Positions 1 through 13,400 of a stretch of DNA of 64,000 nt are shown one piece after another (position 1 is the first letter of the stretch; every line of letters begins with the position of its first letter). Source of the DNA: Crambe crambe (lineage: Eukaryota; Porifera; Demospongiae; Poecilosclerida; Crambeidae); the NCBI GenBank assembly GCA_963924555.1, contig OZ004589.1:2728001-2792000 (forward strand), given 5' to 3'. Under the pieces are notes generated by a model. It saw nothing but the letters and a program-made list of their open reading frames with translations. It was not told the DNA's origin and did no database searches. A program made the translations under genes and the position numbers.

Positions 1-138
1 ACTTTTTAATCAAGTGATTAAGTGATTACATTATGTTCGGAATTCTATACCAATTACATTAGCTATTTTGTTTTGTTTATTGTTTGTTTGTTTGCTTGTT
101 TGTTTGTTCTGTTTGTTCTACCAATCATGCTGGCTTAC

Positions 139-683
139 TTTGCCATTTTCTTGAAATCTGCAGAGCATGACTATACACTTGCTTCTGAATTCATGGATCA
201 TCCTCCAGAAGTCATCGACTGTATTTTGCAGGGGACCCTGAGTTGCAATTAAGGCCTGTGTGTTTTTATATCCCTACAGAAGATAATTGTAGTGTAGTAG
301 AGATGACAACTAATGTGTGAACAAAAACATGCAGGCATGGTGACCTCACTTTTAAAAAAAGCTCAACAAAGGCTCTTCTTGCAGGTTCAATTAGCTACAT
401 GTAGCTATGTACTTTGTATAGCTAAAAGGTATCTAATTTTTGACTTACGTCAATAAAGCTTGCATTGATGTAATCTGAGCCATCCTCACCATTGGGCCTC
501 AATCTTACTCGAGTAAAATAATCTTTAAAAAATGTAATATAAATTAAAGTAGTGTGATAAACCGCTTAGTTATAGCTGATTACTTGGAATTCTGTGGGAA
601 TATCTGTTCTTCTTGGCATTATATGCAGCCTTAGCATGTCCGTACTTGGCATCAGGCAGTATATGTGTCATGTGATTCAAAAG
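139..683 (-). other. Gene A: start of phosphatase domain D2
   Basis: Exons 683-584 ([12 protein letters not shown]), 522-449 ([11 protein letters not shown]) and 273-139 ([21 protein letters not shown]) open a second PTP domain. The WPD loop and the cysteine loop lie beyond the left edge, so D2 activity cannot be judged. Confidence 0.85.
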
Positions 684-3600
684 CTACATTTGGAATTTAA
701 AAAGTATGAAATGGCTCTATTTAAGTACATATGCTATCTAGCAATGCTGGAATCATAAACTTTTACCTCGTACTGTTGCTCAAACCCAGTCTTTCCATCC
801 TCTGAGACCTTGCTCAATTTCTCAAATGCTTGCTCTAAGTTGGAGGCTTGAATCTCGGTTTCCCCACATATGATATACTCATTGAGGGCATCAAAGATGA
901 ACATGTACTGGGCCTGAAGTAATGACACATTATGCAACACTAAAGAGAGAGTTGGGTGGTTCTCAGTCAATTACATGATTATAGGTAACAAGGAGAGAGC
1001 CCCCCCCCCCCCCCCCCCCCCCAGTTTTTAGGAAAAGATGTTGAATAAAATAATAGCTACAAGAATGTACCTAGCACCCTACTATATATAACAAGTAGCT
1101 ACGTAGAACCAATTCCCTAAATAGGTCATGTGGTAAAGGGGCTTGTATGCAAAAACTTTATGGCCTGAGGCTAAGGTTATCACTTACATAGGGTTATATT
1201 GACAGTCTGAACTGTCAGTGCACATAAAGCAAATATTATTATGGCCTGGATTTTTGGACTTACGGCAGTCTGGACCATTAGAACTCTTTGTTTACGTATT
1301 TTGGAGACAAAGGGGAAAATATCGATCGTCTGCTCCTCTTTGATCCTCTCAAGCATGGAGTCCAGTGTGATGAAGGTCCCTGTCCTCCCCACACCAGCAC
1401 TGCAGTGCACCAGTAGTTGCATCTTGTTGGAATGGGGGTGGACCTTCCTGACACGCTTGATGAAATTGATCAGTGATAATGCATTCGTTGGCACACCGTG
1501 GTCTGGCCAGCCAAGAAAGTGAAACTGTGTCACCTCAAGAGGAGCAGTATCAGGTTCTGCAGCCTGTAGAGCACAAAAATACAACTAGTCAATTGTTATA
1601 ACCAAATTCATCATACCAGCGTTTTCTATGAGATTCTTAATGAGATATCCAGGTCATCTATGGCTTAATTATATTGATTATGGCATCCTTATTTTCAGTG
1701 GAAATTATTATGATTATACACAGCTTATAGGATAATTCACATTGATCAAGTATGCTTTAGCTAAATGGTAGTTGTTCCACAGTATTAATGTTGAGTGCTC
1801 ATGAGAAGTTGAATGCATGCAAGCTGCACTTGACTATAATCCGTGGATCTAGAGATAGCTACTTACACTTCTGACTGACATCTTCCGCATGATGTAGTTG
1901 GAGTAAGGTGTGACAGAGATGAGGGAGACAGTTAAACTTTGACCAGGAAGGAAGGGCTCCTCCATTTTTTCTGGCCAATACTGTACACACTTTTTCTACA
2001 AGGAAAAAAAAGCTGGCTATAATTCACATGTAATTTACAAGGTTATATAATCAGTGTGATTCTGAATACGAATGAAGGTCTAGTTACCTTTCCCCCTTCA
2101 TAGCATCGTGTGAGCATGACTAAGGTGGGCACTCTACATTCCCAAATCATCCTCCAAAAGTCAGAAAGAGATTCAGGATTGGGCCCTGCAATTCATGAAA
2201 ATAATAATTATTATAATTAACCAATCAATGGAGGACCTTATCTTCCCTATCTGTTGTCATTATTATTAATTTTATTATACCACTGCACTCAGCTAAGTCT
2301 CACCTTGGGCAGCAATGTATCCATTTTCCTGTTTATATTTCTGTATAAAATCTATGTGTAATATACTGTTTTCTATCAAAATGTCATTCTTACATCCACA
2401 TAGCTGGCATTGATGTAATCAGAGCCTTTCACTCCTGCAATTACCTTCAATTTGACCCTATTGTCGTCATCTGATACAGAATTATAATGAAAGTAAATTG
2501 CAATTTCCTGTTAGCTACACTCACATGGAAAGATGTTAGCAAATCGGTTCTTGTTCTTATTGTGGGTCATGCAAGAGACATCGTAGGAAGACTGTGGAGT
2601 CCTACTAATGAGCTGATGGATGACATACAATGAGAGTTAGTTATTATGATTAATGCATCCGTACAAAGTATAATTAGGCTTGAGGTCTAGAGGCCTTGCA
2701 CTGGTTGGTACTGTTTGGGATGAAGAATGCGTACACACATACCATGTATTCTGTCTCAAAATTCTTCCCAGAGTGCATGTGTTGAACATGTGATTCAAAC
2801 TTTGCAACTTCAATAGGCTCTTCCCTGTCTCGTGCTGTAGTTGATAAATCAATGTAGCAACTTCCCAAAAACAATAAAAAGGCATAATAAAATCAAAAAT
2901 CTGGTCCCTATAGGGACTCAGGGGGACATTGGTGGCACATGCCCCCCCCAACCTTCTTACACTCAACCATAATTATTTAAAGTTGGAAAAGACCGGGGTT
3001 TCTTGACCTGTGATATGTACTATAAACTTCACCTATGAAAGTTGTGTTGGCATAAAGAGCTTCTGGGTTGACCAATGTTCTCTGCGATTCTTCCAAATTA
3101 TCAGGTTCCTGTATCCTTTTCCACCCTTCTGTCATTCCCACTCCATTCTCATTCAGGGGCACTCCCAAATCAACAGCTGGTACTCCATTTATAGATCCAT
3201 CCGGATGTTCTTCAAATTCAGAATAATAACTGTCGCGAGCAGTAGTTCTGGTGTAGATTTCATTTGGATTATCGTAGTGTTCAGTGAATTTACGAGACCT
3301 TAATTGAAAATAATAATAATAACTAATGAGAGCATGATCCATTACATTATTACATTATTTTATTTAAAGTGCTTTGTTTTGGCCAATGGTGCATGATTCA
3401 TTAAAACTCAATGCATGTAATTAGAGCCCAATGGTATATCAATAGTACTCTGCAACAAAGCAAGGTCCCTTTCTCATATAGCATTATATCCTCTAAAGAA
3501 GGGACAGAAACTAATATCACGAATACACCAGACTGTAGCTGGAACCTTAACATTCTAATACAAAACCTTATTAACTTATAAACTAGGCAAGTTATAGGGC

Positions 3601-6600
3601 ATAAAGCTACCAGTTTGGCAAATAATAATGAGAACTTAGTTCAGATGTAGCTTGCTTAGTTTTAACACTAGATCAACACAACTGTTGTAATCATTAATTT
3701 CGGATAATAATAATATTCATCTGAAAATATTTTAACAACGAAAATAATAATATACAGTTCCTATTGACGCAGGTATAGCTAGCAAGCTACACTGTTGCCA
3801 AGAGGGAGATTCAGAGAGTGCAAAGCCAGCAACTCCGCTATTTGAAGCCATGTAGGATCATGACTGCATGAGGTAGCTAATGTACGTATCTGTAATAGTA
3901 GTAGTAGTATAGTATTACTCATTAGGTCAAACAGTCATGAGGTCATGAACTTTTGGGGGTACGCACAAGGAGTGGAGATCTATGCATTATAACATTTGAT
4001 GTGTGCGAGAATGACATCCAAACTAACTTTAATGCTATTCAAAGCCTAAGTGTGAACACATCAAGTAAAAATCAGGATTAAATCACTTTGAGTAATTGAT
4101 TCTTGAAGTACAAACTTTAAGAATCAATACTCAAGAATCAATACTTTAAAAATGTGATTTAATCCTGATTTCTACTTGATGTGTTCACATTAGTGTGTGT
4201 GAAGTTGACACTCTGGAGTGTTAAGGCTGCATGCAAGCAATCCATACAAGCAATAATATATATTACTGAGGGAAGGAAGCTTCTACTAATTAGCTAGCTG
4301 TACATAGAGAGTAGTAAACTTACCTCACACCTAAGCAGAAACAGCAGAGGAGAATGACAATCACAATCAATATCAAGAGAGCCACCACTCCCCCAACGAC
4401 ACCACCCACTATTGATAAATTTGGGTCTTGATCTATTACGATTGTGATGACTCTTGACTGGGTGCCAAATTGACTTCGAATCACACACGTAAATTGTGTA
4501 TCGTCTGCTGTCACTGATTCTCTTGTTAGGTTGAGTCGAGAATCAGATGTTGTTCTTGCTACAATTCTACTGTTTTGATCAAACCAGGTGATGTTCGAGA
4601 CAGAGAGATCAGTGAAGCAAGAGAGAGAAAGTGAGTTTCCGACTATATATCGTGGAAGTAGTCCAGTTATATCCATACCTGCGTATTAATATATGTGTGT
4701 GTTCCAATAGTACTTACGTATAATGTATCTTATCTATACGTAGTTGATATCTGTTATTTACCTCTCAGTTGAACCAAACGGATTTCAGATCCTCCTAAAT
4801 TAGTGACTGAACAGGTATAATTTCCAACAATATTATCTGGTTCTCTATTGAGGAACAGCCTGTTGATATAAGTTGCTGTCTGTGTGCTTCTCACGATTTG
4901 TGACTGAGGAAAGTTAGTTTCTAAACCATTCCTTTTCCATTCAACTGTGCTAGCTGGACCACCAGTGGAAATGCAAGTTAAATCACCTGAACTAACATCA
5001 AAGCTCAGATCCATAAGCTCTGGTGCTCCTGAAAAGAAAGAGTAACAGACACACTCAATTTTATGCTATGGCTTCATCTTGTGAGTTATATTGAACATCA
5101 AGAAATGGATTTAGTGATAGATTGAGATAGTATGTATGTATGTCTGATTACATAATTATATACTAGTGAATGTTCATGCATTATTGGGCGAGCGAGCAAA
5201 GCTTTCTGTTTTCTGTACTGTAGGTGCCAAAGTAGAGATCGAAGATTGATGATGGGTGTGGTCCTTTCCTTTTTGTTGCTTTAGAGCTCTCCATGTTTAT
5301 TGTTTCTAGTTGATACTTTCAGTGTCCTAGCAATGAGTTTGGAGCCTGTGCAATATTATTAACTATTGGAGCATGCACAGTAGCTATTGACATACCAAAT
5401 ATATAAATATACATATATTATCACGAATCTCAATTTGCATCACAAGTGTGTGGCTCACTCACTTCGCTCACTCGCCAATAATTAGTAAAGTCTATTAGCT
5501 AATTTTTAGAAGAGGATGATTCAATCATGATTATGGCAAGTACATACCTTCATTGGAGTCATTGTATACTCCCACATATACTGTTTGGTTGTTTCCTCCC
5601 ATATCAGTTATATCACACCGGAACAATCCACTTTGAACTCCCTCCTCACCCATTTGATTTTGATTCAAACTGATTATACTTAGTCCTCTGCTGATGGAGA
5701 TGTTTCCACTTGAAACTTCAGTTCCATCAGGAAAGGACCATCTCCCTAATTCACCCCCATTATCAGATCCACAGCAGTTTGTCTCACTGGTAAAGCAGAT
5801 GATAGAATTGAAGTCAAGTCCAAAATCATTTGCTGTCACTATGCTGTTGTTAGGGAGAAGTTGTCCTCTATGGAGAAGTCCAACCACTGTAGGAATGTGA
5901 TAAGGATTCCATATGAGACACATCTTAGCTCAATTAGCTGCATAATTATCTCAAAATACTAGAAAACTTACTCAACATCCAACTTTTCAACCTGATGCTC
6001 AGGCCTTATACAAAAACTAAACAATAACATGTGGTGAGGTGACTTATAAATTAAGGCTAGACTAGATGACGTAATGTTCTTGACCGGTTCTGACTGCTTC
6101 TGATTGGTTTGATGGTGGTAGACATGTATCACCCTGATGAAACCTTGAGCATCAAGTCGAAACGTTGGATATTGAGTAAGTTTTTTGAAGCTGGCATTTT
6201 GAGATAATTTGTTTCATTACTTAGTTATGTATGTACACTCGATTTCATGCAGTCTAACTCCTCATGTGGACTTGAATACATAAAAGAGCAGGGTAGGAAT
6301 TCTTATTGGGGGGCCAACTCTTTTGTACCCACATCACTTTTTACCATGAATCCTGAGTAGAAATTGAATATTAGCTACCCTTTTTTCACATGCTGGTAAA
6401 ATGGACTATCATCGCAACACCAGTTTTCCCAACTTACTTATACTTGCTGCATTACAAGGTGGTATGATTTAGAATGTATATAACAAATGACAAGTACATA
6501 TGTTGTAGCACCTCCAATTTGAGGACCAGAAAAAGTCCCTATGATAATGCAGATATGAGATTATGTCATACCTCTAGGTCCAGGTGTTGTTATGGTGATT

Positions 6601-9250
6601 TCTGCTGCAGGCCCAGTCCCACTATCATTATTCATTGCACTCACTGATAAACGGTAACTAATACGAGGTAACAGTCCATTGATCGTAAATGTTCGACTTC
6701 CAACGTCTGTTCCTGTGATATTAAAAGACCCTGTTCTTCCATCTAAAACTTGTCTAACTGATCTTCCTTGATTGATCAATCTATCAACCGTAACCAAGTA
6801 GCCAATTATCTGACTGTTGCGTTCCAGACAGTTCACTCGATCCCATGAAATAGTGATGCTCGAAATATTGGATGTGTTTGATAGTTGTGGCATCCCTTGA
6901 GGGGCTATAGGTAACATTATAGAGAATTTACAATACAATTTTTAGCACTCCTATTTTCAGTTTACCAGCACTTGGAGTCATTAGAGTCAATGGTAATGAT
7001 GAAGTATTTCCTGCTGAACTTGAAGCTATGAGAATGACTTCCACATCACTGAATTCCTCTAGATTCACACTTTGAAATCTCCTTGCACCTCCTTCTAGTT
7101 GTGTGACTGATACATTGACCACATTGCATTCAGAAGTTGTGGTATTCACTCTAACAAAGTAACGAATGATGTCATCAAGTTGTGACTGGCTCCACTCAAA
7201 GAATACTTGTCTGCTTTGTTCTCGAAGTTCAAATGACGTGATATTTGGAGGAGATGCTACAGTATACAATGTTGCATAACTGAGTGAGTGGGGGAAATGT
7301 AATAGCTAGATTAACTAACTAAAGAATTAAGATTATTAGCTGTGTAACAGTGAATTTACTGTCATAAAATATGCAACTACGTACACTGAAAATGCATTAT
7401 CGGATCACACTGTAATGAGACCATCATAATGCTACTCCTCCATCTTAGTCTACCTCCCCTTTAAGGCCATGATCATAAGCAGGTATATTGTAGTTACTGA
7501 AATGGAAATTTTAATCACATAATGTGTTGCCATTTAACCATAGTAGCCAGGCCATGCATCCTTCACATTTCAATCAACATACCTATTACATCTATGTTGA
7601 TAATGTCAGATGCAGCAGCACTATCCATGATGAAACCTTGCAACACATTGCTACTAATCGTAACTCTACATGTATAATTTCCTCTATCTCTTCGAGCAGC
7701 CGTGTCATTTAGTTGGAGGGTTGTGGAGAATAAAGATTGTGATGATGGGAATACCATTGGAGTAATCATAGAAGAGGCTTGACCGCCTGCTGGTCCTGTC
7801 AACTCGATATTCAAAGTAACTCCCACATTCACATCCTGATCGAGGTTTACAGTGCAAGTGAGGACAGGAGAGGACAGAAAGGGGACTGGAGACGAAGTGT
7901 TACTCATCAAATTAACTGAAGGAGTTGGAACTGTAATAATATAATCATATAAGTAATTTGACAATAATTTTACATCTTCATGCTCACTTACGTGTCAAAC
8001 GGACTTCTACCATGGATGTTCTTTCAATCATATTGATCAGATAAGGTGACGTGAGATTTATGGCACACTGATACTCTCCAGCATCACTATAAGTAAGAGG
8101 ACTAATCTCTCTACTTGGAGCTGTTGGAAAAGTAGATGCCACACCATTTATGATCAAAGCGTATGATATGTTGGCTCTAAGATCATTTGCAATGTTAAGT
8201 TGGCAGTCTAATCTATAGACCATTCCCACTACAGGTGAATCAGGAGTAATCAACCTCAATGTTATATCTGGAACTGAGATAATAGTGAAGAATAATCAAA
8301 TGTACACCAACTCCATGCAGTAGCTACTTACTGTTCACTTGCACTTCTATGACATTATTAATGCGACTATTATTGATATTGATTTGGCATGTATAATTTC
8401 CACTGTGGGACTCTTGTGGTGGGCGAAACTGTAGTGAGCTGTTTGAACCCTGCGATATAATATTTCGGGTATCGTTGGTGGGGACTGGACCTCCATTGGC
8501 TCCTAGCCATTCAATTGATGGTTGACTTGAAGGTGGTTGTAAGATGATAATGCAGTTGAGTGTAGAATCTTGGCCAACTATCACAGGCATAATAGGCTGG
8601 ACTAGAGTCGCCAGTATTCCAGCTATGTACATGGATAACAAGATTACGTACTCCTCAGTAAGTATATCATGCATGTATGTACGTAGCTAGAATCTGATTA
8701 TTTAGAACTTGTAAGATTATTTTAACTATGGTGTTACTCACATTCCACATCTATGACAAATGTCTCAGCTATCACTTGAGCCCCATTCACAAGTACTCTG
8801 CATGTGTATGTTCCTGAATCTGATGGTTGGAGTGAGCTGAAAAAAATAGCACGCTCAAATCTGGGGTTTCCCATACGATTAGTATCGGGTTGCATTCCTG
8901 CTCTATCATTAACAGTGCTGAATTGAATATCGACATCATTTACATTTGTTATTCCCGGGACTGTTCCAACACATGTTACAAGGAAAAATCCAGAGACCGG
9001 TCCAGATGACACTATTTCAATGCCTGCACCTATTATTATGAATTTAATCGTTGCTGAATTAATTGCTCCATGACTGCTGGTATACGTATACATGTAACTA
9101 CATAGATAGTATAATCCTTTTAACTATAACATAATTTTGTAATTTGTTGCAGTTAATTATGATCATGATGCACTTACTTTGTCCCTGAACCATCCAGCTC
9201 CACCCAGAAGTGAGCACAATCAACCAAACTAACACAGTCCTGGCCACCAT
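139..9250 (-). CDS. Gene A: receptor-type protein tyrosine phosphatase with Ig/FN3 ectodomain (3' end outside window)
   Basis: Membrane receptor whose cytoplasmic part should hydrolyse phosphotyrosine. I placed 22 exons by splice sites and phase (minus strand, listed from the 5' end): 9250-9178, 9023-8742, 8622-8332, 8273-7992, 7930-7583, 7256-6966, 6904-6572, 5886-5548, 5028-4762, 4678-4324, 3298-3008, 2824-2743, 2591-2525, 2470-2394, 2340-2304, 2185-2088, 1995-1867, 1563-1264, 913-767, 683-584, 522-449, 273-139. The first exon encodes a signal peptide starting [16 protein letters not shown]. Order: four Ig, two FN3, a Cys-Cys module, two Ig, membrane helix, juxtamembrane region, D1 with WPDHGVP and [12 protein letters not shown], and the first part of D2. 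All exon lengths keep one frame. The rest of D2 and the stop lie left of base 1. Family assignment is secure; the ligand is unknown. Confidence 0.9.
767..2824 (-). other. Gene A: phosphatase domain D1 (catalytic)
   Basis: Exons 2824-2743, 2591-2525, 2470-2394, 2340-2304, 2185-2088, 1995-1867, 1563-1264 and 913-767 assemble a complete PTP domain. Ordered motifs: [64 protein letters not shown] (general acid loop), [12 protein letters not shown] (catalytic P-loop, Cys and Arg present) and [13 protein letters not shown]. All catalytic residues are present, so an active enzyme is expected. Confidence 0.9.
1000..1022 (+). repeat. Poly-C tract in gene A intron
   Basis: 23 consecutive C between exons 1264 and 913 of gene A; on the transcript strand it is poly-G. 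Confidence 0.95.
3008..3298 (-). other. Gene A: juxtamembrane cytoplasmic exon
   Basis: Polar exon of about 97 residues between the membrane helix and D1, rich in tyrosine ([31 protein letters not shown]). It begins with the basic stop-transfer residues SRK. The tyrosines may be phosphorylation sites; this is inference. It has no counterpart in gene B. Confidence 0.75.
4051..4190. repeat. Foldback element in gene A intron
   Basis: About 40-bp arms (GTGAACACATCAAGT... and its reverse complement) flank a short centre that is itself repetitive (AAGAATCAATACT). The insert is absent from the gene B copy. No coding capacity. Confidence 0.75.
4324..5028 (-). other. Gene A: membrane-proximal Ig pair and transmembrane segment
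   Basis: Exon 5028-4762 encodes an Ig domain ([15 protein letters not shown]). Exon 4678-4324 encodes a second Ig-like domain ([17 protein letters not shown]), then a glycine-rich turn and a hydrophobic helix ([16 protein letters not shown]). The exon ends in phase 2 and joins the juxtamembrane exon at 3298 to give L-G-V-R-S-R-K. Confidence 0.85.
5184..5478. mobile_element. Miniature inverted-repeat element, TTGGCGAG family
   Basis: Ends resemble inverted copies of TTGGCGAGTGAGCGAAG. Similar ends bound 33304-33593 and 38079-38487, and a one-ended copy starts at 30324. About 295 bp, no ORF; lies in the intron between exons 8 and 9 of gene A. Confidence 0.6.
5548..5886 (-). other. Gene A: Cys-Cys (CC) extracellular module
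   Basis: One phase 1-1 exon of 339 bp. Visible pattern: NNSIV, then [10 protein letters not shown], then GRWSFPDG, then LFRCDI and VYVGVY. Gene B has the same module at 14102-14440, gene C has two (25693-26040 and 29159-29479) and a broken copy lies at 52232. It may be a divergent Ig fold with an extra vicinal Cys pair. I do not recognise a named family. Confidence 0.7.
5946..6207. mobile_element. Inverted-repeat element in gene A intron (copy shared with gene B)
   Basis: Arms TTATCTCAAAAT...ACTTACTCAA and inverse, about 260 bp. The same element sits in the equivalent gene B intron at 13781-14042, so it was present before the duplication. Confidence 0.65.
6572..7256 (-). other. Gene A: two FN3 domains
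   Basis: Exons 7256-6966 and 6904-6572 carry FN3-like domains. The second has the typical SSITISW strand and a [14 protein letters not shown] segment resembling the L-x-P-x-T-x-Y motif of FN3. A similar exon in gene C (26399-26100) shares the W-x-x-V-N-C pattern, so the cysteine in strand B/C is a family trait. Confidence 0.8.
7583..9023 (-). other. Gene A: four N-terminal Ig-like domains
   Basis: Four exons (9023-8742, 8622-8332, 8273-7992, 7930-7583), one domain each, all phase 1-1. Each shows the Ig strand-F pattern: DSGTYTC, HSGNYTC, DAGEYQC and DRGNYTC. Several N-x-S/T sites suggest an N-glycosylated outer surface. They are likely the ligand-binding end; the partner is unknown. Confidence 0.85.
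9178..9250 (-). other. Gene A exon 1: signal peptide
   Basis: ATG at 9250-9248 opens a hydrophobic leader ([16 protein letters not shown]...) that ends in a GTAAGT donor at 9177. The matching exon of gene B at 10478 has nearly the same leader, which supports this start. The exon ends in phase 1, matching the next Ig exon. Confidence 0.85.
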
Positions 9251-10477
9251 CCCACCAATAGCTACGTAGCTATGTATTATGAAATCCTCTAGCTATATAA
9301 TAGCTACACTTTGTACAAAAGCAAAAGCAAAGTTATAGCTAGCTACTTTCTTGAGGATTCAGTTTCTGTACTGTAGAGTACTTTTTTTCTTCTAAACTGA
9401 TAATATTACATAGAACTGTGAACTCCTGCTGCCCACCATACACTAGGAGATGGAGGAATGTGTGAAATGTGTTTTTCTGGCTTGATGTCACCACAGAAAG
9501 GAAATAGCATTGCTGCAGTGAAGCACTTAAAATGGTGTACCAGCTACATACAGTTACAACATTACATCTACAAAGACAACTTACATAGCACATAGCTATG
9601 CTATATCTTTTGAATTTATGGCTTCTATTATGGAGAAGCATTGTAGGCACATTATAGTTACATTCTTGGATTCATACTGAACTTAGAAGTTACTATTATC
9701 AGAGAAAATCAACATTTTGACTCATATTATAGAAATGGTCTTTGATTTTAGCTATAAAGGCTTCGTTCATAAAATACATATACCTGTAGTGCCAGCTATC
9801 AGTAGCTACGTAGGTGATGTATCCATATCAATCGCCCACATTCAACCACAGTCTTTTTTGCTCTTTTGTAGTGCATACCATTGGTTACAAGACAGGTGGG
9901 TTAAAATATTTAGGATACACCTTCGACATTCTGAAGGCTGGCAAGATCCAGCTAATAATAAGCTAGTATATGATCATAGTACCTTCAATTATTATTCAGA
10001 TAGCTAATTGACTATTGAGTCTGCATAGTTGTTTGTTTGTAGTTGCTAACATTATTTGATAGTGTCACAATGATGATGATAATGTGCTTCAAATTATATC
10101 TACTCATCAACTTTCATGAAAGAGACCAATTAGGAATAACTATAATTCTCATGATTATTATGCAACAGTATATATTATGAAGCCAACTATACATTCGTAT
10201 CAACTATCAGACCATTTTGTGGTCTATGGAATTACTCGTGCATACTTTCAGCACATACTTTCATCTTGTGTGAAAAGCCATAATGTATATAACTAATTGG
10301 ACTCATTAACCATACCTATACATTCACAATGCTGGTTATAAATACATGTAGCTCATAGCTGAATTCTCATAACTATAACTTTTGACTTTGTACAAAGTAT
10401 TCTTCATAGCTATAATATAGAGCAATACTTATCAGTTCATCTTATATAACTGGCTAATAGCTGTGTAGCTGCATGGG
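9251..10477. promoter_or_regulatory. Shared upstream region between divergent genes A and B
   Basis: 1.2 kb separates the two start codons and probably holds both promoters. A TATATAA box lies at 10443-10449, 29 bp before the gene B ATG. On the other strand a TTATATA-like box lies at 9294-9300, about 44 bp before the gene A ATG. No gene or convincing ORF is seen between them. Core-promoter calls from short boxes are weak; shared regulation is inference. Confidence 0.4.
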
Positions 10478-13400
10478 ATGGTGGCCAGGACTCTGTTAGT
10501 TTGGTTGGTTGTGCTCACTTCTGGGCAGAGCTGGATGGTTCAGGGACAGAGTAAGTGTATCATGTATGAATATTATGCTAGCATAATTATAATAGGTATT
10601 TAAGAGAATTGGAATAATAGGTGTTTTTTTTTTGTTTTTTTAAATTATTGTGTGTATTATGCAATTCTACTATGACATTATATTAGTGGTCATCAATCAG
10701 AGATCTAATGGCAACAGAAGGAGCAGCATAAGTAGTTTTAACTGACTATGAATGAGGGTCTGACCATAGTGAAAATTAAAAAAAAGCTGTTTTATAAGCA
10801 CTAATGCTGAGATTGTAATGTTGCAATATAATTCTCTATGAACATTTGCTGTATTAGAAAAGGGTCAGCATAATTCAATAAAAAGAATTTGAGAATAGAA
10901 TAATTAAAGCATAATCCATCAAGGCCTAATCATGATTCATGATCATAACTGCAACTATTATAGCCACAAGGATTATATATACCAGCAGTCATGGAGCAAT
11001 TTACGTTGCAATGATTATATTAACAAATTAATACAGGCATTGAAATAGTGACATCTGGACCTGTCTCTGGATTTTTCCTTGTAAGATGTATTGGAACAGT
11101 CCCGGGAATAACCAATGCAAATGATGTCGATATTCAATTCAGCACTGTTAATGATAGAGCAGGAATTGAACCCAATACTAATCGTGCCAGAAACCCCAGA
11201 TTTGAGCGTCTTATTTTTTTCGGCTCAGTCCAACCATCAGATTCAGGAACATACACATGCAGAGTACTTGTGAATGGGGCTCAAGTGATAGCTGAGACAT
11301 TTGTCATAGATGTGGAATGTGAGTAACACCATAGTTAAAAGATTCTAGTTATATTATGTACTGAGGTAAAATCTTGTTATCCATGTACGTAGCTGGAATA
11401 CTGGCGACTCTAGTCCAGCCTATTATGCCTGTGATAGTTGGCCAAGATTCTACACTCAACTGCATTATCATCCAGCAACCACCTTCAAGTCAACCATCAA
11501 TTGAATGGCTAGGACCCAATGGAGGTCCAGTCCCCACCAACGATACCCGAAATATTATATTGCAGGGTTCAAACAGCTCGCTACAATTTCGCCCACCACA
11601 AGAGTCCCACAGTGGAAATTATACATGCCAAATCAATATCAATAACAGTCGCATTAATAATGTCATAGAAGTGCAAGTGAACAGTAAGTAGCTGCATGGA
11701 GTTTGTGTAGATTTGATTATTCTTCACTATATTCTCTCAGTTCCAGATATAACATTGAGGTTGATAACTCCTGATTCACCTATAGTGGGAATGGTCTATA
11801 GATTAGACTGCCAACTTAACATTGCAAATGATCTTAGAGCGAACATATCATACGCTTTGATCATAAATGGTGTGGCATCTACTTTTCCAACAGCTCCAAG
11901 TAGAGAGATTAGTCCTCTTACTTATAGTGATGCTGGAGAGTATCAGTGTGCCATAAATCTCACATCACCTTATCTGATCAATACGATTGAAAGAACGTCC
12001 ATGGTAGAAGTCCGTTTGACACGTAAGTGAGCATGAAGATGTAAAATTATCGTCAAATTACTTATATGATTATATTATTACAGTTCCAACTCCTTCAGTT
12101 AATTTGATGAGTAACACTTCATCTCCAGTCCCCTTTCTGTCCTCTCCTGTCCTCACTTGCAGGGTAGACCTTGATCAGGACGTGAATGTGGGAGTTACTT
12201 TGAATATCGAGTTGACAGGACCAGCAGGCGGTCAAGTCTCTTCTATGATTAATCCAATGGTATTCCCATCATCACAACCTTCATTCTCCACAACCTTCCA
12301 ACTAAATGACACGGCTGCTCGAAGAGATAGGGGAGATTATACATGTAGAGTTACGATTAGTAGTAATGTGCTGCAAGGTTTCATCATGGATAGTGCTGCT
12401 GCATCTGACATTATCAACATAGATGTAATAGGTATGTTGATTGAAATGCAAAGAATGCATGGCCCGGCCACTATGGGGTTTGTTTTAGAATGATGGTTAA
12501 TTGGCAACACATCATGTGATTAAAATTTACCCTTCAGTAACTACAATGGTGTTCTCGTTACAGTGTGATCTGATTATGCAGTTTTCAGTGTAGTTGCATA
12601 TGTTATGACTGTTACACAGCTCTGCTAATTATATTTTAGAAAAAAATATAGCTAGCTAGATTAATGTGTTCAATCTATAGCTATTACATTTTCCCCCCAC
12701 TCACTCAGTTATGCAACATTGTATACTGTAGCATCTCCTCCAAATATCACGTCATTTGAACTTCGAGAACAAAGCAGACAAGTATTCTTTGAGTGGAGCC
12801 AGTCACAACTTGATGACATCATTCGTTACTTTGTTAGAGTGAATACCACAACTTCTGAATGCAATGTGGTCAATGTATCAGTCACACAACTAGAAGCAGG
12901 TGCAAGGAGATTTCAAAGTGTGGATCTAGAGGAATTCAGTGATGTGGAAGTCATCCTCATAGCTTCAAGTTCAGCAGGAAATACTTCATCATTACCATTG
13001 ACTCTAATGACTCCAAGTGCTGGTAAACTGAAAATAGGAGTGCTAAAAATTGTATTGTAAATTCTCTATAATGTTACCTATAGCCCCTCAAGGGATGCCA
13101 CAACTATCAAACACATCCAATATTTCGAGCATCACTATTTCATGGGATCGAGTGAACTGTCTGGAACGCAACAGTCAGATAATTGGCTACTCTGTTACGG
13201 TTGAAAGATTGATCAATCAAGGAAGATCAGTTAGACAAGTTTTAGATGGAAGAACAAGGTCTTTTAATATCACAGGAACAGACGTTGGAAGTCGAACATT
13301 TACGATCAATGGACTGTTACCTCGTATTGGTTACCGTTTATCAGTGAGTGCAATGAATAATGATAGTAGGACTGGGCCTCCAGCAGAAATCACCATAACA

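Noticed and set aside
22-252. Plus-strand 76-codon hydrophobic ORF
   Set aside because: Antisense to the gene A D2 exon 139-273 and a TTTG-rich intron.
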